From Haematococcus lacustris (taxonomy: Eukaryota; Chlorophyta; Chlorophyceae; Chlamydomonadales; Haematococcaceae): a stretch of DNA of 64,000 nt. The stretch covers positions 6,327,360-6,391,359 of the forward strand of contig JASKMD010000006.1 of NCBI GenBank assembly GCA_030144725.1, read 5' to 3'. Shown here piece after piece: positions 34,543 through 49,806 of this stretch. Within the stretch, counting starts at the first letter, position 1, and each line of letters opens with the position of its first letter. The notes under the pieces are model-generated. The model was not told the DNA's origin. It searched no databases and was given only the letters and a program-made list of their open reading frames with translations. Both the position numbers and the translations under genes were made by a program.

Positions 34543-37500
34543 ATGGGCGATGCGAGTGGGGCGCCCCGCAACCGCTACTGGTAACATGTGCCTGGGCCTG
34601 TCGCGCTATGTGACCCATAATAGCTGCATCCGCAAAGCTCTGCACAAGCTGTGTGCAGGCTATTGCGCCATGGCCACAGCTTGGCGAACGAAGCGGGCAT
34701 CATAATCAGTAAGAAGGTTAGGAACAGCAATGGAGTGCAGATTGTGCGCTAGGGCAATTGCTAAAAAACTAGCTAGGGAGCGCCATGTCCCACTGCATCT
34801 TTATACATGTCACCATGCACATGTCCATGCCGACTCCTCATATGGAATGAAATGGTCTGGATGACTTCCCCACAACAACAGCAGGCTGCTCATTAACAGC
34901 ATCAGCAACACAAAATTTAAGAACAATATGCTGGCCTATGTCTCCTGAAACCAACACTCCCTGTGTACATCAAGAACTCACACTCATCCTCTCCCTCCAC
35001 TACTCCCTCTACATCCATGAGGCACCCTCAACGGCTGCAAACCCCATCCCTGGTGGCACCTTCCTAACTCACACCTAACAGCTCGATGCTTGAAGACGTG
35101 ATGGCACGTGAGTGAAGTTAAACCTGCCAACCAATCTGACTGTAGCCGACTGCAACCAACTGCAACTGACCTGAACTTAGCCGGCTAGTCCAGTCTCAAC
35201 CTGGTCATCAGACCTATGAACACCCAGAGATGTCTGTGAGTGGGAAAGCAGGTCCTGGACCTGCCAGGGCTGGCAAACACCTCCTGGCAGCCTGGGTGCA
35301 GCAACTAAGCACACTGCATGGAGATGTGGGTGTGCAGCCGCATGCAGGCTAATGGCATCAAGCAAGAGTATTGCCTGTCAACCCTGGGAAGAGAGCAGGT
35401 TAAACAAGCTGGGTGGGTAGTAATGGTGTGGCCATTGACGGACAAGCACTTTGCCTGCCTGCTCGCCTGACAGTGGGCTGAGGGCTGCAACATGGATGCC
35501 CACATGGCAAGCCTGCATGTCTGCAGAGCGCTGCTGCATGCTTGCCGCCCAATGACCCACCTACTTCGTTGCGCAAACTAGCTGCTGCAAAAAGCAGTGA
35601 TGCTGCTTCGCAGAGTGCCATAGCTGCCACACTTGCTGCACTCAGCACACATGCTGCACCTGCCATGCTAGTCACACCTGTCACCTCTCTGAGGCTCTTT
35701 GCTGGTGTGGCTGAGGCCATGCGGCAGCACAGGACAGGCTCGTGTAAGGGCGAGTTCGGCTGTGGCATGGCAGGGCAGTACATGTGGGGGTGGGGTGGGG
35801 CAGGGTGGGTAGGGTGCTGGTGTGGTTGTTGTGGTTGTTGCTGATATATTTACTGTTGTTATAGTTGTTGTTATTGTTATTAGTGTTACTATTGTTATTG
35901 TGATTGTTATCGTTCTTATTGCTGTTTCGGCTAACATTGCTACGCAATGTCCAACTAAACGCATGTGCTGTGCGACTTGCTGCCCTGGCTGTGTGCAGGC
36001 TGCTGCTGAAGGAGCAGCTCTCTGCTGCCCCTGCGACGAACCCTCCCATTCTCATTCTTGCATCACCCTTCTCACGCACCTTGGAGACGGCACGGCTGGT
36101 GGCAGCTGAGGTGGGCCAGCAGCTGTGAAGTTGGCATCTTGTGGCATGCGCTGGCGTGTCCATGCCTCATCAATCCATGAATGGATCACTATCACAAATA
36201 CACTAGAACAGATACCCTGTCCTTAGCAGAGGGGCACAAAACGGCGCTGCCATGAGGCAATACTCACTCTCAATTCTTCACTGAGCTGATGGGTCACTCT
36301 TAATCGGACATTGCCACAGTAGACCTGTCTGCAGCGGACGGGCTTGCAATGGTGCCTCACGCCTCCCTGTGCGCTGTCGATACTGGCCATTGAAGGGCGC
36401 TGCACCCACAGTGCCATAGCAGTGTCACCTCGTTCAGCCATGCTAAGCACAGGTTACGTTTGTCACAATATGGGTTATGTGAATGCTTGTACCCATGCCC
36501 ATACCCATGTGTGCACCATCCTGTTTTCCCCCTCCACCATGCAAGTGGTAGCTGCCTGGCAGGTGGGAGTTGATCCCTTTGGGCCACACTTCCTTGTGCG
36601 TGATGAGCTCGTGGAGCGTGACTTTGGCAGTGACAATGAGGGTCAGCCGTATGCAGGTGGGATAGCATTAAAAACCCTGATCCTTTATTAACCCTGGTCC
36701 TAGTCCTATATATCCTTCATCCTTATCTTATTTTATCTTATCTTTATCCGTATCCTTATCTCTATCCTTTTCAACCCTAATCCTAACCCCAATGGTGCAA
36801 CCACTTGTCAGCCAACGATCCTATCAATACATCTGCCTCCCTTACCCATTTGTTGGTCACAATGTTTTTCCAAGCATCACTCTCGCTCTGTCTTCCCCTG
36901 CCTTCCGCCTACCTTTCTTCTTGATATTATTGTCCGCAAAGTTTCTCGCTCTGAGCCCACCTTCCCTCCCTCCTCCCTCCCTCCCTCCCTTTCTCACCTC
37001 CGTGAGTACATACCTCACTCACCGCCGAAGCACCATCCTTAGTCCATGGCACCATGCTAGCATAGCTGGACAGGCATGGTTGTTTGGGTCAACAGGCAGC
37101 ATTGCCCTGGTCACAGGTCGGTATGAGGCGGTGTGGGCTGAGGACCAGCGTGACAGCCAGCACCCAGCAGGCAGCGACGGGGAGAGTGTGGTGAACGTGG
37201 CAGAGCGACTGAGGGCGTTGCTGCAGGTCAGTCAGGACTCAGCCCCCAACCCCGCTGTTGAGAACATGTAGCAAGCCATTGATGAGGCAAACCCGCTGTG
37301 GGTAGAGGGAAGATGGGAATCAACCCCTGGTCCACAGGTGTCTGTCAAAGAGAAGTCAATCCCAACCAGCTTTGGCGATCGGCTTTTTCCAGATCCCAGG
37401 TTCAATTCCCAGGGCTGGGTCTTGCCCTGGCCCACCCCATTTGAGAAGTTGCTGCCGGGCGTCACATGTTGCAGGCCCCTGCCAGCATCAGGGCCCCTCC

Positions 37501-38364
37501 AGTCTGCCCAATGTTAACAACCTGCTGCTGACCCTGTCCTGGCTGTGGTGTGGCCTCAACGGTGGTTGAGCCCAGGAGGTGGAGGGGCAGCACCAGGGCT
37601 GCAACGTGCTGCTGGTGGCGCATGGAGACACACTGTCCATCTGCCAAGTGAGTAGCAGCACCCTGCTCTCATGCCGTTAGGCTGCCTAAGTAGGAGCCAA
37701 GCGCACCGCCCTAGTCCTCCTGCCAGGCCAGGTATGACTTTACTGTCGAGCCTTATCGTCACTGCTAGCTATGTTGCTGCACTGCTAACAGTATTGCTTT
37801 CTTTCGGTGTAGCTAGCGGATAGAGGGTTCTTACGTTGCTTGATGGCATTGTCTTCGGCTCGTCCTCCTGCCAGGCCAGGCATTGCTTTCCACGACAGCA
37901 GCCACCCGCTTAGTGTAGCTAAAAGGCAGCCGGTGTTAGATCGCTCGACTTTTTAGATATCGCTGAGCATCTATACTTCACACGTTTGGCTTTAGTACCA
38001 TCAACGGAGTTACTGTCCGCCCCGACCGCCAATAACCTCCTCACCTGTACCCTACCCCACCAGGGTTAGGACTTAGGCAGGAGTATGTTTAGGGTTCCCG
38101 GTGGGTGAGCCAGGCATCAGCGCGGTTTTGTTCAATACGCCTTTTTTATGGCGTGCCTCGATAGAATATTCGCTCGCGAGTGGGCGAGGGAGGTTCTGGC
38201 CAATATCTTGTGTGACATCTCACCGGCTCGATGGAGACTTTTGTTTGCAGGCCTTGATGACCTCGGGTGTCGGCCCCTCCCTATGCCAGCACCGGCAACA
38301 CCACTTTAACACTGCGGAGCTGAAGCGCGTTGAGCTTCATGCCCACTTGCGAGGCTCACCGTAA
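34543..38364 (+). CDS. Histidine phosphatase (phosphoglycerate-mutase-like) family protein, complete, 9 exons
   Basis: Member of the histidine-phosphatase superfamily; the substrate is unknown. Exons: 34543-34580, 34659-34716, 35348-35398, 35527-35741, 35999-36110, 36563-36656, 37117-37226, 37576-37647, 38251-38364. The sum is 864 bases, 287 residues, with phase intact. The catalytic motif is split by the first intron: RYW and then LLRHGHSLANEAGI, with RHG carrying the phospho-accepting His. SPFSRTLETARLV is the second signature, and LLVAHGDTLSICQ supplies the second catalytic His. The end, QHHFNTAELKRVELH, resembles the C-terminus of a plant PGAM-like family whose N-terminus reads RYWVLRHGRS. 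Exon 4 (Ala/Ser-rich, 72 codons) is the least certain and its donor could shift by two bases. No transit or signal peptide is evident. A true glycolytic mutase is unlikely, because the motif context is not that of dPGM. Confidence 0.85.
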
Positions 38365-38561
38365 CACGCTTGAAACACCTGACAGTGCACCGAGTTCTGC
38401 CAAAGTTGAAATTTGAATTGTGCTTCTTGACATTAGGAGGTAGCCTACGACGTCTTGCCGGGTATCGGTCGCAACTCTTCAGGCACCAATGAAATTCCTT
38501 TTCGTGTTGATTCGTTCTCGGTCATCTTGCCGTCAGACGCGCGGCGACAGGCATGTCAACC

Positions 38562-38566
38562 TTACA
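38562..38566 (-). terminator. Candidate TGTAA polyadenylation signal of the LRR gene
   Basis: TTACA on the plus strand, so TGTAA on the minus, 43 bases after the LRR-gene stop (38609-38611). Confidence 0.35.
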
Positions 38567-38608
38567 TACGGGAAGCAGATCTACTGTCTGCGTAAGTCCC
38601 GTGCGCCG

Positions 38609-42165
<3,557 letters not shown>

Positions 42166-44748
42166 CTACTAGAGACAGGGATAACTAAACTGCATGCGTT
42201 TCATACTAGACACAGACACTGCAAACAGACACAAATACAAACACTAAATGCGTATGTGTTTGGTCCGGAGTGTCATTCTGCATGGCTGCCTACTGATCAG
42301 TCACATGGCGAGTCATGAACACTAGCACGGTTGCTATGCAGATATCGACTAACCGACTCACCACCACGGTTGCCCTGGGCACCGGGTGCAGGCACCGGGC
42401 AGCCATCTCATACTCCTGAACTCGCACAACCAATCGATCAATATCACGCGCCGTACCCTAGAGAAAGCCCCACCACCTATGGGAGTGCCAGGCGGCCATG
42501 CGCGACAGGGCGACGAAAGTGTCAGGCATGTCGAAGTCTTGCTGACAATTACCGTTTTCGCTTGCTGGTAGTTGGTTTTACCTGGCTACAGGGACCATTG
42601 CGTTCATGCTCTACACCAACCTTACTTCATACTGCCACACTGAAGTGGACAGTGCATTGCCACCAAGCCCCTTTGCAAGCAGAGCACAGCGCACAACAGC
42701 AGTCACAGCCTACATGACTACATACCATACCACAAACCCATACATGTGCACCACAATAAACACTAGATCGCTCATGCACCTGCTCCTGCTAAGCACTTGG
42801 CAATTGTATAGCATCTAGCCACACCGGTACAAAAGCTTGGGCTACAGCCGACCAGTACTCGGCGCTGGCAACAATTGCCTACGCCGAGTAAGAGACCGAG
42901 TTGAGGCAAAAGGCAGCTTTTATACTGTCCGCTGTCACACTGTGCGTCCGTCCTTTGACAGCCGTTGCATTTGAGGACACGTCCTTAGCTGCTAGTTAGG
43001 TCCTGACAGGGCCTGGCGTGCTGTCCTGAGAGACCTGGAGAGGCGTGCTGTCCTGAGACCTGCAGCGGAGACAGCTACAGTGAAGTGCAGCGGAGCGCGT
43101 CGGTACAGTGGCGCGTTGGGCTTACAATGGACATACAGTGGCTTACAATGGCGTACAGCATCCGCTGCTGCAGGCCCTGGCACAACTCCGCTGCTTCAGG
43201 CCCTGGCAAGGTCGCTAGGCACTGTCGCTAGGCTGGATGCCTAGGTGTTTGCATGACGCCCAGGACCAACCTCATGACCATCTTCATCTTCATCATCTTC
43301 ATCATCATTAACTAGTCTGCACTCTAAGCATAGTGTGCACGAGTGCTGGAACCAGCTGCCCCTACCCTGCCAGTAAGCACATGGCAGGCTTTCGACAGGC
43401 AGATGCAACAGCAGAGCAAAGGGGCGGAGCTCTGCCCCTGTCACTCAAGCGAGTGCGTTGGCAAGGTCTATAAATCCAATAGTCAAGTGTCTAGGCTACA
43501 CCCTACCTGGCCTATGAGGCTAATGACCGTAATGATACGTACGCCACTATGACCAGGCACTCAACCAAGGTGGTTCTCAACCTGCCGGACCGTCACAGTT
43601 CTAGCAAGGCCACAACAGTCAGAGGCACTCTACCGCGGTGTTCCTCACCCTGCCAGGGAGCGTGAAGTTGCACTTCCAGCCCCTGACTTATACGCCAACA
43701 CAGCCGTCATGCCGTCATGAGCATCAATTGACCCGTACACCCCAGGGCATGTATAGCCTGGCCCTGGTCTCACCTCTCGCTACCTGCTGGGGTGCTTCAA
43801 GCAAGCAGCGAGGTCACTCACTCGCTCATGGCATGGCGCCCCTGTGTCCAACTGGGGGGTATCTCAACCCTGCATGCTCCTGTGCAACGCAGGCACACCA
43901 GGCTGCTGTTTTTGTGGTTACCATGCACTCAGCTGGATGCGGGCCAGCTATGTGCGGAGTGGTGTTCGAGTGGATCGACAAGCTATGCCTGAGTCCATAT
44001 GTGCAAGATGGTGGCCTGGGTAGTGGTGGCCTGGTGCCTGCGGTGGCTCCTATGGTGGCTTCTAATGTTAGTGTGGAGGGTTTTCTGCAACTCCATGACA
44101 CCTGACCATCTTAACATAAACCCTTTCATCACAATTCAAACACGATTCAAACAACGCAATGCTCCAAATTGCAGGGACAAGGCAGCTGTGCCTCCAACCT
44201 CCCTGACATGAGCTGTGCAGTGTCATGCATGAGGCTGCTTTTTGCGGCATCAACCTTCACCTTTCCCCACCCCGCACTTTCACCCCGTATGCTTGCTGAC
44301 AATTCAGGCTTCACTGCGTTCACTGCTTCAAGCCTGTTGTTTCGTTGGTAGCCTGACACTAGAGCTCCCTGGGTTCCTCATACATCAGCAGCTCACTTAC
44401 ACGAGGTTGGACTTAGTGGGAGGGTAGCAGGGGCATGCCCTGAGGCTGCTTTTCTCCCGTACAGTATGCAGCTCAGCAGGATCCCTAGACTGTATACCTA
44501 CGGCTTTGGGCTGAGACCCTGCCTGACCCAGACTTACACCCCACGCCTGCATCCCTACGCCTGACCCCCAACCTACAGGGAAGTCACACCTCATCCCTTA
44601 CTGGTAGCATGTGCTTGGCAATGTTTGACATGCATGGACATCTGCAGATTTGCATGGAGAGCTGACTTGCCTGCATGTATTTGCTCAACATGTCAACGGG
44701 ATCGTCCATGTTCCCTCGACTGCATTAGCATTACACGAGCATCAGGCC
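42166..44748. other. Gene-poor stretch with dispersed repeat fragments
   Basis: I find no supported gene. At 43005-43065 a unit around GGCGTGCTGTCCTGAGA is duplicated in tandem. It is followed at 43064-43115 by a block (CGGAGACAGCTACAGTGAAG, then GCGTCGGTACAGTGGC) that recurs in reverse orientation at 57186-57222 and 56878-56896. The rest shows only incidental ORFs. Confidence 0.5.
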
Positions 44749-44813
44749 AGGCCAACAAAACTCATTCAACAAGGAACAACATGTTGGTCTGTGGGTAATC
44801 TCACTCCGCTACT
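44749..44813 (+). repeat. Dispersed repeat R1, copy 1
   Basis: A block of about 62 bases starting GGCCAACAAAACTCATTCAA and ending near CTCACTCCGCTAC. It matches 51631-51698 with one or two differences and, in reverse complement, 56892-56966. The three copies share the same ends, so it is a unit, not chance similarity. Confidence 0.85.
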
Positions 44814-44829
44814 AGTTGTAGCATCCTCG

Positions 44830-45390
44830 GTCGCACCCTTGATGACCACAAACCCCATCCCGGTGGCACGTTCCTGGGGCAAACCCCCTGACCACTGGGC
44901 ACCTCATCAAAACTAACAGCTTTACGCTTACATGGCTACCAGCCCGTTGCACTAGCATACACCAGTGAACTAGCTAGGAGCCCTAGAGTGAGCCATGGCT
45001 CTAGGGCTCGGGTATCAGGCCAGGCATGTTTACACAGGGTGGGTCAGGTGCAGCGGCTGGGGCAGCGTGTGTGAGTGCCCTGTGCATGCTCCTGCTGCTG
45101 TCCAGCAGTGCTGTGTGGCGGGTTGTGTGACTCACCACAGCAGGATGGGTAACTTGGGCCTGTCTACCACTTTGGGCAGCCAGTCCCCTCCCTCATACTC
45201 CACCCCTTGCAGCCCTGCAATGTGCAGCAGGACCAGCACAACAATATCAGTGCAGCAGCACACCAACATCACAGCACCTCCACACCAACAGCACAGCAGC
45301 TGCACCAACAGTGCATGGCATGCATGACTGATATCGACAGGAGCAACCAACTGCGCAGGGATTAGGATGGAGGAGCGCAGCCTGGGGTAC
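44830..45390. other. Unassigned stretch with repeat remnants
   Basis: Bases 44850-44875 (AACCCCATCCCGGTGGCACG) resemble 35038-35063, another small dispersed sequence. Around 45214-45130 (minus) an open stretch encodes GVEYEGGDWLPKVVDRPKLP and ends at a good donor. It may belong to the coding-like block at 45391-45725, but the phase did not fit. Confidence 0.35.
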
Positions 45391-45725
45391 GATGAAGATG
45401 GTGGTTCTGAAGGCTAAGGTGGCAGACTGCCATTCCCAGTGGCTCCCACCTGACAGCAGCTTCCGTACGCCAAAGTGTGTCAGGCCATCTGCCCTCAACA
45501 GCGCACTGCCGCCCAACACCAGGGCTGCTGCTCTCTGAGAGGAGGTGGGCAGGCAGCAGAGCAGGCTTGGTTAACCGCAAGCCCCTGGTGCCACCTGGGA
45601 AAGAGTTGAGGGGCCACGAGGCTGATGCATTGAGAGTGAGCGCTGTTGTTGGGCCTTGCATACCTGCTCCTCCACTAGGCACTTCAACTGGCTGGAGCTC
45701 AGCATGGTGCCTGAATGCAGGGTTG
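45391..45725 (-). CDS. Coding-like minus-strand block, unknown protein (partial)
   Basis: I do not recognise the product. Two exon-like pieces join in phase: 45725-45664 (TLHSGTMLSSSQLKCLVEEQ; acceptor CCCCAG, donor GTATGC) and 45534-45391 (VLGGSALLRADGLTHFGVRK, then LLSGGSHWEWQSATL; acceptor CTCTCAG, donor GTACCC). A further candidate downstream piece at 45214-45130 fails in phase. Upstream, about 45850-45760 (minus), a hydrophobic stretch GGIVVVLSLCSMLGMRVWQV might be a membrane helix of the same gene. Start and stop are not found. It could equally be a decayed gene. Confidence 0.35.
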
Positions 45726-46269
45726 CTGGGGAATAGCTAGGAGCGCATGCCAGGACGACCTGCCAGACACGCATCCCAAGCATGGAACAGAGCGAGAGAA
45801 CAACCACGATGCCCCCGATGGATGACAGCACGTGGGGGCACGCACTTCGTGCGTAAGCGGCGTGACGGCGATGCCTACGATTGGGAGCTGCTGCCTCACG
45901 ATATGAAGTAGCAGTGACACGTGCACTTGTATCGTGGCCCGCGGGCTCAGAGCGGGCATGAGGCCAGATGAACGAGCTTAGCTGGCGGGTATCGCACGGC
46001 CTGCACATGGTGAGAGGTATGCCTGGTGCATGTCTGATACGAGGGGATGCATGGCAAAGTGAAATGAAGCAATGTGTCCGAAAGTTACTGCTATTTATGT
46101 ATGGTGACTTGATGAGGTAGGGGTTACTTTGTGAGTTCTCGCAACAAAGGCGAGGAGTGATGATTGTCATTAGTGTACTTATGATCATCCCCTTCGACCT
46201 TGCACACGTCTGCCATGCACACGTCTGCTCCGTTGATTGGAACGAGGGTGGGATGGGCCCGGGCTCGGC

Positions 46270-46573
46270 ATGAGGCAGCCAAGAGCATGGAGCAGCTCAC
46301 CGTTGCGCATGCAGCCCTCACCGTTGCGCATGCAGCCCTCACTACTAAGCTTCTCAGCTCCCTCATCAACAAGCACATCAAGGCACTGTACGAGTACTTG
46401 TACGAGCACAGCCAGCTCTTCTTCCAGCTCCCTCACCTGTTAATCGTGCTCGTACAGTGCCTGGATGTGCTTGTTGATGAGGGAGCTGAGAAGCTCAGTT
46501 GTGAGGGCTGCATGCGCAACGGTGAGGGCTGTATGCGCAGCGGTGAGCTGCTCCATGCTCTTGGCTGCCTCAT
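46270..46573. repeat. Inverted repeat with about 128-bp arms that encode the same helical peptide
   Basis: The arm 46270-46397 (plus) and the arm 46573-46446 (minus) are nearly identical, with a handful of mismatches and a spacer of about 48 bases. Read outward-in from either side, the arm encodes HEAAKSMEQLT, then HAALT units (each from a repeated 21-base word), then LLSSLINKHI and ALYE, a coiled-coil-like helix. Read as RNA in either direction it would form a long hairpin. Confidence 0.85.
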
Positions 46574-48220
46574 GCTGATCCTGGGCCATTGCCCCATTGG
46601 CTCTGCTTGCTCTCGTGTGGATTTTGACCCGTGGCATGTCAGGCACAGGGGGAAGTGAGGAGGTGCTGGTAGGTGTTGGGTAGGCAGCTGCGCCTGCTGG
46701 GGTGGGCTGCTAGCAGGTACTGTGGGCAAGAAGGGCATGTGGTGTTTGGGCTCCTGCAATTGATACGCTGAGGCTCACTGAGCTTTGTGAGGAATATCAT
46801 TTCTTCTGTCGGAGCTGTGCATATGAGTAGAGTAGCCCTTTGATCCAAAGATCAGCACAAAAATAAGACATCTCTCTGAGTTTTGGCTGGGTTTAATGTT
46901 CACAGCAAAATCATACCTGCTGTAGCTGAGCCTCCAGCTGAGCCTTCAGCTGTAAGTTCACATGTGCTTCTTTCATTGCAACCACTCCCAGCCCCACCCC
47001 CTGCCCCTGCCCTTCGCCCCGCTTCTCCCTCCCTTGCTACCTGGGTTGCATGATGTGTTGTAGCGCAACTCCAGTCGGCCAAGCTGTACCCTCAGCATCT
47101 TGCTGTGTTGACACCTTGCTATCAGGTTGTGACCGCAGAAGGCGCAACAGTGTGGGTACTTGCTGTATTTGCTGGAGAACTTCAGCAACAATTGCCATGC
47201 AGCCAAAGGACCAAAGGACCAAAGAAGGGCAGGGCAGTTTAGGGAAGGTCAGGCTAGGGCCATAGCCAGGGCAAGGCTAGTGCAAGGCAGGGTTGGTGCA
47301 TGTTAGGGTTGAGGAGTGAAAAGCGCACCTTGCGGTGGCCCAGCCTTGCTGTTGCTGGGGCATGCTTGGGGGCATGCTCTGCTCGTCCTGTTCCTGAGTG
47401 GTGTGTCTGCATGACACCATACACAGGAGTGTGACAATGGTGGTGCTACCACCAAGGTGCTAGGTTGAGTAGGCAAAAACCGGCTGCAATCTGAGTGTAC
47501 AGCTGATGCTGTGCAGCTGGCTTGCCATGTCAGCCCATCATCCAGCAGGGGCACTCACATGATGGGCTGCTGCTCCTCACCAGGTGAGGTCAGTGTGTTG
47601 GTGGCAGGCCTAGTGAGGATGGAAAGCCCCGGTAGGTGCATCAGTGCCGGCAAGGCCGGGTGGTGCTGGCTGGACCCCTACAACTAGGACTGTGATGGAT
47701 GCGAGGGTGATTGGTTTGGGAGATGGTGGGGGTAGGGCGCATGGGCTGTGCAGCTGCTTGCGTGGGTGTGGAGCAGAGACGGGGCATGGGCTGGAGTTGG
47801 CTGGCTGCCTCCTGCCCCCGCAGGCGCTTGCCGATCTGTAAAAAGCTGCCTCCCCCTCCACATGAATCTCCACCCAGCCAGGGCTGCCAGCTGGCGTAGA
47901 CCTCACACAACACGCACAACGGGCAGCCTGGCCCCCCTACCGTTTGTAGGGGTGGGATTTGGAGGACAAGCCCATGCCTGCAGGCATGTGCACACGCCAA
48001 CTTTTAAACCCCCTCTTGGGAAATCTCGGGAAGTGTTGAGAACTTGGCAGGGGGTCCACAGTGAGTTCCCTAGCCAGTGACGCAAGGCTGGAGAGTTACA
48101 TTGAGTTTGGTGGTTGTCAGATGGGTATTAGCAGAGTGAGCAGCATGGAGGAGGTTTAGCCCACCTCTTGGAGCCTTATCAACAAGGGATGATGCAGTTG
48201 CCACTGATGTGCTCCTACTG
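46574..48220. other. No supported gene
   Basis: Only short open stretches. A minus-strand one at 47222-47037 (VLQQIQQVPTLLRLLRSQPD) has some coding flavour but no partner exons that I could find. The rest looks intergenic. Confidence 0.4.
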
Positions 48221-48354
48221 TCGTCGGACATTTCCCCCCCCGCCGATCCCGCCTCGATTGCGGACCGAATAGGGGGACCGACGCCGACTGATATCGGCCC
48301 AGTGTGTCGATGGGGTAAGCTGTCGATTCGATGGGGGTATCGATTTTTGTGATT

Positions 48355-48432
48355 TCGAGGCATGATCGAGGCATGTTTTAGGCATGTTCGAGGCATGTTT
48401 GAGTCATGTTCGAGGCATGTTTGAGGCAGTTT
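48355..48432. repeat. Tandem repeat near left end of putative transposon
   Basis: Six copies of a unit of about 15 bases built on GAGGCATGTTC, with small changes, lie just inside the left inverted repeat. Confidence 0.85.
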
Positions 48433-49054
48433 CGGGTCGGCTCCATCCATCGATTCGATGAGGGATCGATGCGGGAAACTCATCGATGTTACACTAGCTC
48501 ACGGCCAGAGCACAAGACCTACCAAAGACCTTCTGCCAACGTACAAGGCCTACCACCAAAGCACCAAGCCTGCATACAGAGCAATGGGCTTGCTGCCATG
48601 ACACTGTGCATGGTAGGACACAAAGTATGCTAGGCATGCCACGCCAAGTGGCACTAGTGCCCTCACTTATCAGGTGCGCCCTGTGGGCTCAGCTATATTC
48701 CGCTGTTGGCTGGGCTTCATCTGTGCCAATGCTGAACGGGTTGGGTTGGAACCCAGACGCCCTTGCTATCCAAGTTGGTACGTGCCACTACTAGCGCCGA
48801 CTCCGGGCTGCCTGCTCCAGGCTTCCCGCTCCACGCTGCCCGCTGGGGTGGGGGAAAGTAGACAGGGTGGCTGCTTGCGTCCTCATGCCCTAGTATGGCT
48901 GCCGCTTTCTTGTATGGCTGCTTCGCACTGTGCCTCCAAACTGCGACTCATGGCTACACATGGCTGCTGCTCCTGGCTGCAGTTGGCTGCAAGGTAGGAT
49001 AGAGACATCAGCTGACTCCTGACTCTTCGCACCCTTCCACAACTACCACACCTG

Positions 49055-49168
49055 CAGGGGAGGGGAGGGGAGGGGAGGGGAGGGGAGGGGAGGGGAGGGG
49101 AGGGGAGGGGAGGGGAGGGGAGGGGAGGGGAGGGGAGGGGAGGGGAGGGGAGGGGAGGGGAGGGGAGG
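49055..49168. repeat. (GGGGA)n array
   Basis: About 23 perfect units of GGGGA on the plus strand. The PSPPLPSPP-type frame on the other strand is an artefact. Confidence 0.95.
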
Positions 49169-49572
49169 AAAAGGGGGAGGGGTGTGACCATCAGAACCTG
49201 CAGAAAAACAAGGGCATGACAGCGGTCAGACTAGGGAAAAAAAAGCCACAAAGTTGCAAAGGCTAGCCACTCACCACTCACTCACTTCCTAGGTTAAGTG
49301 TGTGAGGGAAGAATGGGGTTGGGTGTGGGACGAGGGGGGTGGGTGCTGCTCATCGCTGCCGCTCATTGCTGCCAGTTATCGATGCCGCTCATCGATGCCG
49401 CTTCCAACTGCTCCTGGCTGCCAAGCTGCTTCCCTTGGCTGCACTTCATGGCTTCCAGCTTACGACTGGTCCTGCGCTCCAGGCTCCTTCAATTCACCTC
49501 CAATCCAGTTCACCTGCAAGCAACCCATGCCCCACATTCTTTACCAATTGACTAGTGGCTATTTCTTGATGA

Positions 49573-49806
49573 TTATCGCACCTTTCCCGTGCTACTTGGC
49601 ATAAGTTGTGGAAGCAGGCCGCGCTCCAGGTGGACGCTCTGCCGGAGAAATCTTCTTACTTCTCTTCTATCTGACTGCATTTCTTCTTCACCTGCAAGGC
49701 ACTCCACATGTGTCACAAAATCGATGAGCGCCACCTCGCACCTTTCCCTGGCTTCCCATTCTTTCTCCTCGCTGCCTCTTGCTACTTTCGCTCGACCTGG
49801 TCGCAT
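49573..49806 (-). CDS. Charged small ORF inside the putative transposon, unknown
   Basis: A 77-codon minus-strand ORF rich in Glu and Arg, containing WEARERCEVALIDFVTHVE and RREVRRFLRQSVHLERGLLP. Amphipathic character and even composition make it look coding, perhaps one exon of a decayed element protein. I recognise no domain, and no second exon was found. Confidence 0.3.
   Translation of the reverse strand: MRPGRAKVARGSEEKEWEARERCEVALIDFVTHVECLAGEEEMQSDRREVRRFLRQSVHLERGLLPQLMPSSTGKVR

Noticed and set aside
48355..48432. CRISPR-like array
   Set aside because: The copies are contiguous tandem units of about 15 bases without spacers, in a eukaryotic context.
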